Positions 35,802 to 45,587 are shown, numbered from the stretch's first letter. The stretch: DNA of 64,000 nt from NCEH01 sp043195195 (GCF_043195195.1 NZ_JBAFWT010000014.1:1-64000); one strand, 5' to 3'. Notes: a model not told the origin generated them from the letters alone. Numbers and translations are program-made.

Positions 35802-38800
35802 ATGGCCATGAAGCCCGTCTCGCTCGACGACAAATATGACCTCAAGCAGGACGACGTGTTCGTTTCCGGCACTCAGGCCCTGGTCCGCCTGACCTTGATG
35901 CAGAAGGAGCGTGACCGGCGCGCTGGGCTCAATACCGGCGGCTATGTCACCGGCTATCGCGGTTCCCCGCTCGGCGGGCTCGACCAGCAGTTCGGCCGCG
36001 CGCAGAAGCTCCTGACCACCAACGACATCCTGTTTCAGAGCGGCCTCAACGAGGATCTCGCCGCCACCGCCTTGTGGGGGTCCCAGCAGGCGGAATTGCG
36101 GGGCGAGGGCAAATATGACGGGGTGTTCGGTCTCTGGTACGGCAAGGGGCCGGGCGTGGACCGCTCCGGCGACGTGTTCCGCCACGCCAACAATGCCGGC
36201 ACCTCCAAGCATGGCGGCGTGCTCGCGCTCATGGGGGACGATCACACCTGCGAGAGCTCCACCACCGCGCACCAAAGCGAATTTCATTTCGTCGACGTGA
36301 TGATCCCGGTGCTGAACCCCGCCGGCGTGCAGGAAATCCTGGACTATGGCCTTTATGGCTGGGCGCTCTCGCGCTTCGCCGGCACCTGGGTCGGCCTCAA
36401 GGCGGTGAAGGACACCATCGAATCCACCGGCATCGTCGATGGCCGGGTGGACCGGGTGCGCATCGAGCCGGCGCTCGGCTTCGCGCTGCCGCCGGGCGGG
36501 CTCAACATCCGCCTCGGCGATACCCCCATCGCCCAGGAGGAGCGGCTCCAGGAATACAAGCGCGACGCGATCCTGCATTTCCTGCGCGCCAACCGGCTCA
36601 ATCGGTTCATCACCTCCGGCGGCGCGCGCCCGCGCATCGGCATCGCCACCGTCGGCAAGAGCTATCTGGATGTGCGCCTCGCCCTCGACGAACTGGGCAT
36701 CGACGAGGTGCGCGCCAATGATCTTGGCCTGCGCATCTGGAAGGTGGCCTGTCCCTGGCCGCTGGAGCCCGAGGGCCTGCGGGAGTTCGCGCGCGGCCTC
36801 GACCTCATCATGGTGGTGGAGGAAAAGCGCTCGCTGATCGAAGTGCAGGTCCGCGAGGAGCTGTACGGCACCGCCAATCAGCCGGTGTGCATCGGCAAGC
36901 GGGACGAAGCGGGCAAGTGGCTGTTCCCCGTGAAGGGCGCGCTCGATCCCAACGATATCGCCATCGCGCTCGCCAAGCGGCTGCTGGCCTATGGTGACAT
37001 TCCCGACATCGCCGCCCGTCTCGCCGAGCTGGAAGAGGCCCAGCGGGTGCTGGCCGCGACCGGCGATGTGGCCACCCGCATTCCCTATTTCTGCTCCGGC
37101 TGCCCCCACAATAGCTCCACCGTGGTGCCGCAGGGCATGCGGGCCTATGCCGGCATCGGCTGCCATTACATGGTGCAGTGGATGGACCGGGAGACCACCG
37201 GCTTCACCCAGATGGGCGGGGAGGGGGCGAACTGGATCGGCGAGGCGCCGTTCTCCAAGCGCGGCCATGTGTTCCAGAATTTGGGCGACGGCACCTATAA
37301 CCATTCCGGCTATCTGGCGCTGCGGGCATCCATCGCCTCGGGCGTGAACGTCACCTACAAGATCTTGTTCAACGATGCGGTCGCCATGACCGGCGGTCAG
37401 CACCACGAAGGCAATCTCACCGTGCCGGTGATCGCCCGGCAGGTTGCCGCCGAGGGCGCCAAGCGGGTCGTCATCGTCACCGACGAGCCGGAGAAATATG
37501 CCGCCGGGGAGGCGTGGCCCGCGGGTCTCACGATCCATCACCGCGACGAACTGGAAACCGTGCAGCGCGAACTTGCCACCGTGCCCGGTTGCACCGTTCT
37601 GATTTATGACCAGACCTGCGCCTCGGAAAAGCGGCGGCGCCGCAAGCGCGGCCAATATCCCGACCCGGACAAGCGCGTCCTCATCAACGAGCGGGTGTGC
37701 GAGGGCTGCGGCGACTGCGGCACCAAATCCAATTGCGTCTCGGTGCAGCCGCTGGAGACCGAATGGGGCCGCAAGCGGGAGATCGACCAATCCTCCTGCA
37801 ACAAGGATTTCTCCTGTGTGAACGGCTTCTGCCCATCCTTCGTGACGGTGCACGGGGCCAAGCCCAAAAAGTCAGCGGGCGCGGCCTCCGGTGCCCAGGG
37901 TTGGCCGGATCTGCCGGCGCCCGCGCACCCTGAAATTCACGGCACCTACGGCATCATCGCCACCGGCATCGGCGGCACCGGGGTGGTGACCATCGGCGCG
38001 ATCCTCGGCATGGCGGCGCACCTGGAAGGCAAGGCCTGCGGCATGATCGACATGGCCGGCCTCGCGCAGAAGGGCGGGGCGGTCTACAGCCATATCCGCC
38101 TTGCCAATCGTCCCGAGGACATCACCGCCATCCGCATCCCCGCGCGTGGGGCGGACCTGATCCTTGGCGGCGATCTCGTGGTGGCCGGCACCAAGAAGGT
38201 GCTGGCGGCGGTCAAGCCCGGCGCGACCATCGTGGTGGTGAACACCCATGAGGTTCTGCCCGGCGACTTCACCCGCGACGCCGATTATTCCCTGCCCGTC
38301 GAGCGGCTGAAGCGCACCATTTCCGACCTCGCGGGGCCGGAGAAGACTCATCTCATCGAGGCCAGCCGGCTCGCCCTGGCGCTGTTCGGCAATTCGCTGG
38401 CGCAGAACATCTTCATGGTGGGCTATGCCTATCAGTTTGGCGCCTTGCCGGTATCGGAAGAGGCGATCCTGCGGGCGTTGGAGCTGAACGGCGAGGCGGT
38501 GGCCATGAACAAGGCCGCCTTCCTGTGGGGCCGCCGCGCGGCGCACGATCCGGCCCGCGTCGAGGCCCTGCTCGGGCCCACCGCCGCCCCCACGGACGCG
38601 CGCAAGCTTTCGCAGAGCCTGGACGAGATCGTCACCCGCCGGGTGGCCTCCCTGACCGCCTATCAGAATGCGGCTTATGCGCGGCGTTATCTCGATCTGG
38701 TGGAGCGCATGCGCGCCGCCGAGACCACCCGTGCGCCGGGACGTGGCGGGCTGGCCGAGGCGGTCGCCCGCAATCTCTATAAGCTCATGGCCTATAAGGA

Positions 38801-39278
38801 CGAATATGAGGTGGCGCGCCTGTTCGCCGACGGTGAATTCCAGCGCCAGGCGAACGCGGCCTTCGAGGGCGATCTGAAGTTCGAATTCCATCTCGCCCCA
38901 CCGCTGCTCGCCCGCAAGGCGGGGCCGAACGGCGAGCCGCGCAAGATGCGCTTCGGCCCGTGGATGATGAAGGCGTTCGGCATTCTCGCCGGGCTGAAGG
39001 GCCTGCGCGGTACGCCGCTGGACGTGTTCGGCTACAGCGCCGAGCGCCGCACCGAGCGCGCCTTGATCGCGGATTATGAGGGATTGCTGGGTGAGGTGCT
39101 GGAGCGGCTCGACCGCGACACTCATGCCTATGCGGTGGCGCTGGCCAGCCTGCCGGAAAAGATCCGCGGCTATGGCCCGGTGAAGGAGCGGCATCTGGCG
39201 GCGGTGAAGGCCGAGCAGGCGGAGTTGCTCGCCAAGTTCCGCGCGCCCGCCGTGCAGCCCGCGCAGGCGGCGGAATAG
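35802..39278 (+). CDS. Indolepyruvate ferredoxin oxidoreductase, fused large enzyme
   Basis: The 1158-residue enzyme oxidatively decarboxylates aryl-pyruvates (from aromatic amino acids) to acyl-CoA and reduces ferredoxin. Order: N-terminal pyruvate-binding part (TGYRGSPLGGLDQQF), thiamine diphosphate part (FCSGCPHNSSTVVPQGMRAY, IGEAPFSKRGHVFQNLGDGT), a Cys-rich iron-sulfur region near residue 631 (CEGCGDCGTKSNC, CNKDFSCVNGFCP), and the gamma-type part (TGIGGTGVVTIGAILGMAA). The single-chain fusion of about 1150-1190 residues is the proteobacterial form. ATG 35802 follows a GGAGG site. An FNR/FixK box lies upstream. Confidence 0.94.
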   Translation: MAMKPVSLDDKYDLKQDDVFVSGTQALVRLTLMQKERDRRAGLNTGGYVTGYRGSPLGGLDQQFGRAQKLLTTNDILFQSGLNEDLAATALWGSQQAELRGEGKYDGVFGLWYGKGPGVDRSGDVFRHANNAGTSKHGGVLALMGDDHTCESSTTAHQSEFHFVDVMIPVLNPAGVQEILDYGLYGWALSRFAGTWVGLKAVKDTIESTGIVDGRVDRVRIEPALGFALPPGGLNIRLGDTPIAQEERLQEYKRDAILHFLRANRLNRFITSGGARPRIGIATVGKSYLDVRLALDELGIDEVRANDLGLRIWKVACPWPLEPEGLREFARGLDLIMVVEEKRSLIEVQVREELYGTANQPVCIGKRDEAGKWLFPVKGALDPNDIAIALAKRLLAYGDIPDIAARLAELEEAQRVLAATGDVATRIPYFCSGCPHNSSTVVPQGMRAYAGIGCHYMVQWMDRETTGFTQMGGEGANWIGEAPFSKRGHVFQNLGDGTYNHSGYLALRASIASGVNVTYKILFNDAVAMTGGQHHEGNLTVPVIARQVAAEGAKRVVIVTDEPEKYAAGEAWPAGLTIHHRDELETVQRELATVPGCTVLIYDQTCASEKRRRRKRGQYPDPDKRVLINERVCEGCGDCGTKSNCVSVQPLETEWGRKREIDQSSCNKDFSCVNGFCPSFVTVHGAKPKKSAGAASGAQGWPDLPAPAHPEIHGTYGIIATGIGGTGVVTIGAILGMAAHLEGKACGMIDMAGLAQKGGAVYSHIRLANRPEDITAIRIPARGADLILGGDLVVAGTKKVLAAVKPGATIVVVNTHEVLPGDFTRDADYSLPVERLKRTISDLAGPEKTHLIEASRLALALFGNSLAQNIFMVGYAYQFGALPVSEEAILRALELNGEAVAMNKAAFLWGRRAAHDPARVEALLGPTAAPTDARKLSQSLDEIVTRRVASLTAYQNAAYARRYLDLVERMRAAETTRAPGRGGLAEAVARNLYKLMAYKDEYEVARLFADGEFQRQANAAFEGDLKFEFHLAPPLLARKAGPNGEPRKMRFGPWMMKAFGILAGLKGLRGTPLDVFGYSAERRTERALIADYEGLLGEVLERLDRDTHAYAVALASLPEKIRGYGPVKERHLAAVKAEQAELLAKFRAPAVQPAQAAE

Positions 39279-39307
39279 CGCGCGCCCGGTCAGACGGTCC
39301 ATTGCGT

Positions 39308-39346
39308 GAAAAAGGCCGCCGGCGGTTCGCCTGCGGCCTTTCTCTT
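39308..39346. terminator. Bidirectional terminator between the oxidoreductase and DUF2852 genes
   Basis: AAAGGCCGC (39311-39319) and GCGGCCTTT (39333-39341) form a 9-bp stem with T-rich TCTCTT on the right and GAAAAA on the left, so it can act on both strands of the convergent pair. Confidence 0.85.
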
Positions 39347-39378
39347 AATGTCAGCTTCAGGCGCGCGGCCTTCAGTGC

Positions 39379-39819
39379 TTACTGAAATTCAGGGTTCGGA
39401 GGAGTTGGCGTGCTGGACCCGGACCGGCGACGCTCCGCCATGAACTGGTCGAACTCGGACTTGTCCTTGGCCATGCGCAGCCGTTCCAGGAAGTCCTTGA
39501 ATTCGCGCTGCTCATCTTCCAGGCGGCGGAGGGTTTCCGCCCGATAGTCATCGAATGCCCGGTTGCCGCTGGAGGCAGGCCCCCAGAATCCGTTGCCACC
39601 TGCGCGGTTCATGCAGTGACGCATCCGGTCCATTTTCCGATCCATCTTATCCTGCCAATGCACCATGCGATTGGTTCCACCAAACATCCGGCCACTCCAG
39701 AAGGTGAAGGCGAGTATCGCCAGACCCAGTGGCCAACAGAAGACGAAGCCGAGAACCGCAAGCGCGATCCAAGCTCCGGTCCCGAGATCGTCAAGTTTCG
39801 CTACGATAGGCACGGCCAT
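39379..39819 (-). CDS. DUF2852 family membrane protein
   Basis: The 146-residue protein has one or two hydrophobic helices at about residues 14-42 (WIALAVLGFVFCWPLGLAIL) and a charged C-terminal part with DDYRAETLRRLEDEQREFKDF and FDQFMAERR, characteristic of DUF2852. The function is unknown. The start at 39819 is the first ATG of the hydrophobic protein. It is 122 bp downstream of the tetR stop on the same strand. Confidence 0.82.
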   Translation of the reverse strand: MAVPIVAKLDDLGTGAWIALAVLGFVFCWPLGLAILAFTFWSGRMFGGTNRMVHWQDKMDRKMDRMRHCMNRAGGNGFWGPASSGNRAFDDYRAETLRRLEDEQREFKDFLERLRMAKDKSEFDQFMAERRRSGSSTPTPPNPEFQ

Positions 39820-39941
39820 CCTCGATAGTGAATGTTAATAACATTTACATAGATATGGACGACGCCGCGTCTTGTCAAGAAGCGTGGATCGAGCCCGCGG
39901 TTCTCATTCCGAAAGGGGAGGGCTGACGACCGAAGGGAGCG

Positions 39942-40583
39942 TCAGGAGTTCGGCCGGGCGCCCAGGCCTTGGAGATAGATCAGCAGCCCGGCTTCCAGAA
40001 GATCTTCCGGGGCCATGGGCAGCGACCTTCGCGCCCCGTCGCCGCGTGCGAACAAGGCGGCGATGCCGTGCGCGAGAGACCAGATGTGCAGCGCCATCAT
40101 GAGAGCCGGTGGCCGGGACGCCGGCGGCAGGCTCGCGGCCACGGCCTCTGCGGCGGTGCGCAGCACTGCAAACGCCCGGTCGCCCGCCGCGCGCATTTCT
40201 GGGCTGGAGTCGAGGGGCACACTTGCCTCGAACATGGCGGCATAATAAGCGGGCTCGGTGCGGGCGAAGGCGAGATAGGCCTTGCCGAGACGCTCCAGGG
40301 CCGTGAGCGGATCAGGCCGCCCGTCGCCCCAGGCCGCCAAAAGCGCCTGCTCAAAGGCCTCGAAGCCCCTGCGGGCCACATCGGCCATCAGTTCGTCGCG
40401 ATCACGAAAATGACGATAGGGTGCCGCCGCGCTGACGCCGGCGGTGCGGGCCGCCTCGGCAAATGTGAAGCCGGCCGGCCCCTTTTGCGCGATCAGTTCG
40501 AGCGCAGCGCGGACCAGCGCTTCCTTCAGATTGCCGTGGTGATAGCCCCGGGGCGATTCCCGGTTCGACTTCGACCAGCTCAT
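39942..40583 (-). CDS. TetR-family transcriptional regulator with WHG-type C-terminus
   Basis: The 213-residue regulator has an N-terminal helix-turn-helix (YHHGNLKEALVRAALELIAQ, TFAEAARTAGVSAAAPYRHF) and a C-terminal ligand-binding domain of the WHG type. It probably represses its own gene: an ATGTAA-N7-TTACAT dyad lies 16 bp before its start. The ligand and other targets are unknown. The long upstream extension of the frame has no homology. Next on the same strand is the HAD phosphatase gene. Confidence 0.9.
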   Translation of the reverse strand: MSWSKSNRESPRGYHHGNLKEALVRAALELIAQKGPAGFTFAEAARTAGVSAAAPYRHFRDRDELMADVARRGFEAFEQALLAAWGDGRPDPLTALERLGKAYLAFARTEPAYYAAMFEASVPLDSSPEMRAAGDRAFAVLRTAAEAVAASLPPASRPPALMMALHIWSLAHGIAALFARGDGARRSLPMAPEDLLEAGLLIYLQGLGARPNS

Positions 40584-40598
40584 GGGTGAAATTGCTTC

Positions 40599-40617
40599 AT
40601 GTAAGCGCTCTTTACAT
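40599..40617. promoter_or_regulatory. Probable TetR operator
   Basis: ATGTAA and TTACAT flank 7 bases (GCGCTCT), like the ATGTAAA-TTTACAT sites bound by AcrR-like TetR proteins. It lies just upstream of the tetR start at 40583, suggesting autoregulation. Confidence 0.6.
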
Positions 40618-40692
40618 GGCGAAGGCGGGTCCGTCGATAGCGCTGCTGCCCGCGAAAGGGGGAGATTTCCTCTCGCTTGGGCCGCGTCCCGC

Positions 40693-41394
40693 TCACGCTT
40701 GAATGATTTGGTCCAGGAAGCCGGCGAGGTCTTCGGTGATGAAGTCCACATAGGCGTCTTCGCGGCCTTCGAACTCCCAGCTCTCACGCGCCGCGATGTG
40801 TTCGCCCGGCGGCACCACCAGGGTGGTGATCATGCCAATGCGATGCGGGACTTCCAGATTGCGGGCGAGATCCTCGAACATGGCGGCGCGGGTGGGGTCC
40901 ACCCCATGGGCGCGCAGGAAGCGTTGATAGGCCTCCTCGGTCGGCTTGGGATGGAATTCCGCCGCGACGATGTCGTGCACCGCCGCGAAATGCCCGCCGA
41001 GGCCGAGCTTCTCCAGCACATTCTGCGCGTGGCGCTCCGACCCGTTGGTGTAGACGAGCTTGGTGCCCGGCAGCGCCTCGATGGCCGCCGCGAGGCGCGG
41101 GGAATGCTCCAGCTCCGACAGGTCGAGATCGTGGACATGGGCGAGGAAGGCCTCGGCGTCCACCCCGTGCTCGATCATGAGGCCGCGCAGGGACGTGCCG
41201 TAGCGCCGATAATAATCCTTCTGCACCACGAAGGCTTCGTCGAGGGTAAGGTTCAGCAGGCCGGCCACATATTCGCGCATGCGCGCGTCGAGCTGCGTCC
41301 ACAAATCGAGATGCGCGGGATAGAGGGTGTTGTCGAGGTCGAACACCCAGGTCTCGACGGCTTCGAACGAAGGGGACGGTGTTTCTGAGGACAT
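40693..41394 (-). CDS. HAD hydrolase, pyrimidine 5'-nucleotidase type
   Basis: The 233-residue enzyme has the HAD nucleophile motif FDLDNTLYP (Asp19, Asp21), the second motif VYTNGSERHA and the third AAMFEDLARNL. It is closest in pattern to the Sdt1/PhoN-type pyrimidine 5'-nucleotidases that dephosphorylate UMP and CMP. It sits downstream of argB on the same strand (96 bp), an order common in Rhizobiales. Confidence 0.88.
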   Translation of the reverse strand: MSSETPSPSFEAVETWVFDLDNTLYPAHLDLWTQLDARMREYVAGLLNLTLDEAFVVQKDYYRRYGTSLRGLMIEHGVDAEAFLAHVHDLDLSELEHSPRLAAAIEALPGTKLVYTNGSERHAQNVLEKLGLGGHFAAVHDIVAAEFHPKPTEEAYQRFLRAHGVDPTRAAMFEDLARNLEVPHRIGMITTLVVPPGEHIAARESWEFEGREDAYVDFITEDLAGFLDQIIQA

Positions 41395-41490
41395 GGCACG
41401 CCTTTCTCGGGGCTGCGCGAAGTTTATCTTATGCGTCCCTGAGAGTTTGCCACCCCTGCCGCGCGGGCCGGGGTGGCGGTCGCAATCGGA

Positions 41491-42396
41491 TCAGCGGGTG
41501 ATCAGCGTGCCCGCGCCGTGGTCGGTGAGCAGCTCCAGCAGCACCGCGTGCGGCACCTTGCCGTCAAGGATAACGACCCCTTCCACGCCCTTTTCCAGGG
41601 CATAAATGCAGGTTTCCACCTTGGGGATCATGCCGCCGGAGACCGTCCCGTCGGCGATCAGCGCCTTCGCCTGCTCGATGGTGAGGCGCGGGATCAATTG
41701 CTTGTCCTTGTCCAGCACGCCCGGCACGTCGGTGAGCATGAGCAGGCGCTTTGCCCCGAGCGCGCCGGCGATGGCGCCCGCGAAGGTGTCGGCATTCACA
41801 TTGTAGGTGCCGCCGTCGAGCGCGGCCGCGACCGGGGCGAGTACTGGAATCAGGTCCCGGCCGAGGATCTGGTCGAGGACCATGGTGTCCACCTGGTCCG
41901 GCTCGCCGACGAAGCCGAGGTCGACCACCTTTTCGATATTGCTGCCGGGATCGACCACCACGCGGCTCGCCTTCTTGGCGAGCACCATGTTGCCGTCCTT
42001 GCCGCACAGGCCGATCGCCTTGCCGCCGGCTTCGTTGATGAAGCCCACGATCTGCTTGTTGATGGAGCCGGCCAGCACCATCTCGACAATTTCCACCGTC
42101 GCCTTGTCGGTGATGCGCAGCCCGGCTGCGAATTCGCTCTTGATGCCCAGCTTGGTGAGCATCGCGCCGATCTGCGGGCCACCGCCGTGCACCACCACCG
42201 GGTTCACCCCGGCTTGCTCCAGCAGCACGATGTCCTCGGCGAAATTGCGCGCCACCGCCTCGTCGCCCATGGCGTGGCCGCCGTATTTCACCACCACGAT
42301 GGCATCGTCGTAACGCTGCATGTGGGGGAGGGCCTTCGCGAGCACTTCAGCTTGCAATCTGCCTTCCGCCAGTTCGGCGGTGTCCTGCGGGCTCAT
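41491..42396 (-). CDS. argB: Acetylglutamate kinase
   Basis: ArgB phosphorylates N-acetyl-L-glutamate, the second step of arginine synthesis. The 301-residue product has VVVKYGGHAMGD, VVVHGGGPQIGAML, YNVNADTFAGAIAGAL and DGTVSGGMIPKVETC, all typical. Its length is that of the arginine-sensitive ArgB group with the N-terminal helix, so feedback inhibition is likely. It is divergent from the membrane-protein gene at 42660. Confidence 0.97.
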   Translation of the reverse strand: MSPQDTAELAEGRLQAEVLAKALPHMQRYDDAIVVVKYGGHAMGDEAVARNFAEDIVLLEQAGVNPVVVHGGGPQIGAMLTKLGIKSEFAAGLRITDKATVEIVEMVLAGSINKQIVGFINEAGGKAIGLCGKDGNMVLAKKASRVVVDPGSNIEKVVDLGFVGEPDQVDTMVLDQILGRDLIPVLAPVAAALDGGTYNVNADTFAGAIAGALGAKRLLMLTDVPGVLDKDKQLIPRLTIEQAKALIADGTVSGGMIPKVETCIYALEKGVEGVVILDGKVPHAVLLELLTDHGAGTLITR

Positions 42397-42659
42397 CGGC
42401 TCGGCCTCTCACGTCTGCGGGCTTGGGGCGGCGCCGTTCTAGAGCATGTGGCGGCAAAGTCGAACGCTTTTTGTCGCGCCGTAGCTCCCCCCGCCGCCGC
42501 GGCCCGCGCCAAAGTCACAAGATGGCGAGCGCGATCGGCCGCGGTGTGCGCAGGAAAGAGCTGCGTACGCAGGCCTTGTATCCAACACATTTCCCGGCCT
42601 AACCGTGCTGCGCGCGGGGCGGCGCTGTCCATCCGCTCGCATTCCCTTAGGATACCTAG

Positions 42660-44234
42660 ATGCCGACCTCACGCCAGCATGCGCGACGCGCGCTCGATCT
42701 GCGGCCCCGCTATATCGTGCTGCTGTTCGTCATCTGCCTCGCAATGGTGGCGATCCCCATCCTCACCCACCCGATTCCCCCGCTGTCGGATTACGTGAAC
42801 CATCTGGCGCGGATGCATGTGATCGCCTCGGTGCCGGGCGACCCGGACCTGTCGCGCTTCTACTTCATCGAATGGCGCGTGATCCCGAACCTGATGATGG
42901 ACATGGTGGTGCCGATCTTCGCGCGCATCGTGAACGTCTATGCCGCCGGCGAAGTCTTCACGCTGACCACGTTCGCGCTGATCGCGTTCGGCACCATGCT
43001 GTTGCATCGGGCCCTGTTCGGCTCTTGGTCGGCGATCGCGCTTCTCGCCTTCCCGCTGCTGTACAACAGCGTGTTCCTGGTCGGCGTGATGAACTACATC
43101 TTCGGCATCGGCTTGGCGCTGACGGCCCTCGCCTGCTGGATCCTGCTGCGCGACAAGGCGTGGCCATGGCGCTATGTGGTGTCCTGCCTGTTCGTGCTGC
43201 TGCTGTTCTTCTGCCATCTGGTGGCAACCGGCATCTATGGCATCGGCATCCTGTCCTACGAGCTCTACCGCCTGTGGCAGCGCGCCGACGGGCCGCTGAA
43301 GATCCGCCTGGTGCGCTTCGTCACCGCCGGCTTTCCGTTCGCCTTCACCGTTCCGCTGATGCTCGCAAGCCCGACGCTGAAGCTCGCCGGCCAGAATTGG
43401 TGGGAGCCGCGTGGCAAGATCGACGGCGTCGAGATGGTGGTGAACGTCTATTATGACTATGTGGCCTTCGCCCTCACCGGCATCGTCCTGCTGGCCGCCC
43501 TATGGGCGGTGCGCCACCGCCTGATCCGCCTGCACCCGGTCATCACGCCGCTGCTGATCGTCAGCGGGGTGATCTATCTCGCCTTGCCGCGCACCTTCTT
43601 CGCCACCTATATGGCGGACCAGCGTATCCCCATCGCCATCGCCTTCATGGTGATCGCCTGCATCCAGGTGGACCTGCGCCACCGTCTCGCCCAGCGTGGC
43701 TTTGCCGTGGTCCTGCTGCTGCTGCTCGCGGCGCGGGTCGGGGAAGTGCAATTGGTCTGGGACCGCCTGTCGCAATGGACCGTGGCGTTCCGCGGCTCGG
43801 TGGACCAGATCCAGCGCGGCTCCAAGGTGCTGGTGGCCTATGCCGACCCCACGGGGGGCTATGACGTGCGCGACCTCGGCCTGGTCCATGCGGCGTGCCT
43901 TGCCATGATCGAGAAGTCGGCCCTCGTGACCACCGCGTTCACCGTGCCGGGCAAGCAGATCCTGCGGGTGAAGCCTCCGTACAAGGACTGGGTGGATACG
44001 GAGGACGGCACGCCGCCGACTCTGGAGCAGATGCTGCTCTCCTCCGAGGAGCCGACCATCGACGGCCCGCGCTATTGGGACCTGTGGCCGCAGCATTTCG
44101 ACTATGTCTATCTCCTGTTCACCGAGCCCAACGACAAGAACCCGGATCCGGAGGAGATGAAGCTAATTTATAGCGGCGACCGCTTCCAGCTTTACCAAGT
44201 GGTGAAGGCGAAGCTGGAGAAGCCGGCATCGTGA
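42660..44234 (+). CDS. Large integral membrane protein, possibly GT-C-like
   Basis: The 524-residue protein has about 9-11 hydrophobic segments. The first extracytoplasmic loop reads HPIPPLSDYVNHLARMHVIA; an acidic residue there followed by H/R is reminiscent of GT-C glycosyltransferases. The C-terminal third is soluble and ends in FDYVYLLFTEPNDKNP and RFQLYQVV. I do not recognise a characterised family, so transfer of a lipid-linked sugar is only a guess. ATG 42660 is preceded by TTAGGA. No sugar or polysaccharide genes are adjacent. Confidence 0.75.
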   Translation: MPTSRQHARRALDLRPRYIVLLFVICLAMVAIPILTHPIPPLSDYVNHLARMHVIASVPGDPDLSRFYFIEWRVIPNLMMDMVVPIFARIVNVYAAGEVFTLTTFALIAFGTMLLHRALFGSWSAIALLAFPLLYNSVFLVGVMNYIFGIGLALTALACWILLRDKAWPWRYVVSCLFVLLLFFCHLVATGIYGIGILSYELYRLWQRADGPLKIRLVRFVTAGFPFAFTVPLMLASPTLKLAGQNWWEPRGKIDGVEMVVNVYYDYVAFALTGIVLLAALWAVRHRLIRLHPVITPLLIVSGVIYLALPRTFFATYMADQRIPIAIAFMVIACIQVDLRHRLAQRGFAVVLLLLLAARVGEVQLVWDRLSQWTVAFRGSVDQIQRGSKVLVAYADPTGGYDVRDLGLVHAACLAMIEKSALVTTAFTVPGKQILRVKPPYKDWVDTEDGTPPTLEQMLLSSEEPTIDGPRYWDLWPQHFDYVYLLFTEPNDKNPDPEEMKLIYSGDRFQLYQVVKAKLEKPAS

Positions 44235-44250
44235 TGGCGCTTCACCGGCA

Positions 44251-44268
44251 TGTCATCCATTTATGACA
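44251..44268. promoter_or_regulatory. Inverted repeat upstream of phnM
   Basis: TGTCAT-CCATTT-ATGACA has perfect 6-bp arms and lies 75 bp before phnM. A partial copy (TATGACGCATGG) follows at about 44283. It could be an operator for a phosphonate regulator or part of the leader; no regulator gene is adjacent. Confidence 0.4.
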
Positions 44269-44342
44269 CATGACTTCAGGAGTATGACGCATGGCTTCGC
44301 CCCTCGCGGGCAGGCGGAGCGTTGCGCCAGTGAAAGGCTGTG

Positions 44343-45473
44343 ATGGAGATCATTCTGACCCATGCGCTCCTCGTGTTCGAGGATCGCATCGCCCCGGGGA
44401 CGCTGGTGGTGCGGGACGGCCGCATCCACGATGTCGACGAGGGGCGTTCCCACATTCCCGCGGCGCAGGATTGCGGCGGCGACTATATCGCGCCGGGCCT
44501 GATCGACCTCCACACGGATGCGCTTGAAGGCCATTTCGTCCCGCGCCCGAAGGTGATCTGGCCCGATCCGCGCGCCGCCGCGCTCGCCCATGACGGGCAG
44601 ACCGTCGCCTCGGGCATCACCACCGTGTTCGACGCCATCTGCGCCGGTGGGTTCGACCAGGCGAAATCCGTGCGCCGCGAACTCTTTACCACCATGCTGG
44701 ACGCTGTGGAGCAGGGGGCGCCCTTGTTCCGGGCCGATCATCGCATCCATCTGCGCTGCGAACTGACGGACCCGACCGTCCTCGATCTGGTGGAGCCGCA
44801 GCTCGGCCGCGACCGGCTTTCCCTCGCCTCGCTGATGGACCACACGCCCGGAACGCGCCAGTGGCGCAATGTGGAGCATCTGAAGATCTTCCTCTCCGGC
44901 ATCGGCAAGAGCGCCGAGGAGGTCGACCAGGAGGTGGAAGAGCGCACCGAGCGCGGCCGCGCGGCGGTTGCGGAAAATCATGCCCGCCTCGCCCAGCTCC
45001 TGCGCGGGACGCCGATCGTGCTCGCGAGCCACGACGATACCGTGCCCGCCCATGTGGACATGGCGCGGGAGGCAGGCTGCACCATTTCCGAATTTCCCAC
45101 CACGCTGGATGCGGCGCGCGCCGCCCATGCCGCCGGCATGACCACCATCGGCGGGGCGCCGAACGTGGTGCGCGGCGGCTCGCATTCCGGCGGCGTCGCC
45201 ATGAAGGATCTCGCGGCCGCTGGCCTGCTGGATGCCCTTGCCTCCGATTATGTGCCGGCGAGCCTCTTGCAGGCGGCCATTGCCTTGACCCGTCAGGGCA
45301 TCGCGCTGCCGCAAGCCCTCTCGCTGGTCACCTCCCGGCCGGCCCGCATGGCCGGGCTTGCGGATCGCGGACAATTGGCGCGCGGGCTGCGCGCCGACCT
45401 GCTGCGCTTCCGGCTGGATGGCGAAACACCTGTGGTACGCGAGGTTTTCGTGGAAGGGGCGCGGGTGTTCTGA
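44343..45473 (+). CDS. phnM: PhnM-type alpha-D-ribose 1-methylphosphonate 5-triphosphate diphosphatase
   Basis: PhnM removes pyrophosphate from the ribosyl-phosphonate triphosphate in the C-P lyase pathway. The 376-residue amidohydrolase-fold protein shows GLIDLHTDALEGHFVPRP, DHTPGTRQWRN, VLASHDDTVPAHV, ISEFPTTLDAARAA and GGAPNVVRGGSHSG, all PhnM features. ATG 44343 follows AAAGG at 5-base spacing; the GTG one codon earlier is an alternative. DUF1045 and hexapeptide genes follow, but phnGHIJKL are absent from the window. Confidence 0.93.
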   Translation: MEIILTHALLVFEDRIAPGTLVVRDGRIHDVDEGRSHIPAAQDCGGDYIAPGLIDLHTDALEGHFVPRPKVIWPDPRAAALAHDGQTVASGITTVFDAICAGGFDQAKSVRRELFTTMLDAVEQGAPLFRADHRIHLRCELTDPTVLDLVEPQLGRDRLSLASLMDHTPGTRQWRNVEHLKIFLSGIGKSAEEVDQEVEERTERGRAAVAENHARLAQLLRGTPIVLASHDDTVPAHVDMAREAGCTISEFPTTLDAARAAHAAGMTTIGGAPNVVRGGSHSGGVAMKDLAAAGLLDALASDYVPASLLQAAIALTRQGIALPQALSLVTSRPARMAGLADRGQLARGLRADLLRFRLDGETPVVREVFVEGARVF

Positions 45474-45587
45474 CCGGCCCGCGCCTTTTGCCGGATGCCT
45501 TCTGCCGCGCGTCTCTTGCGCGTGTGCGCGACGGCCTTAGTTTGGCGCCGCCCGCGTCCTGCGGCGCCGAATCCGATCGGGGGATAG

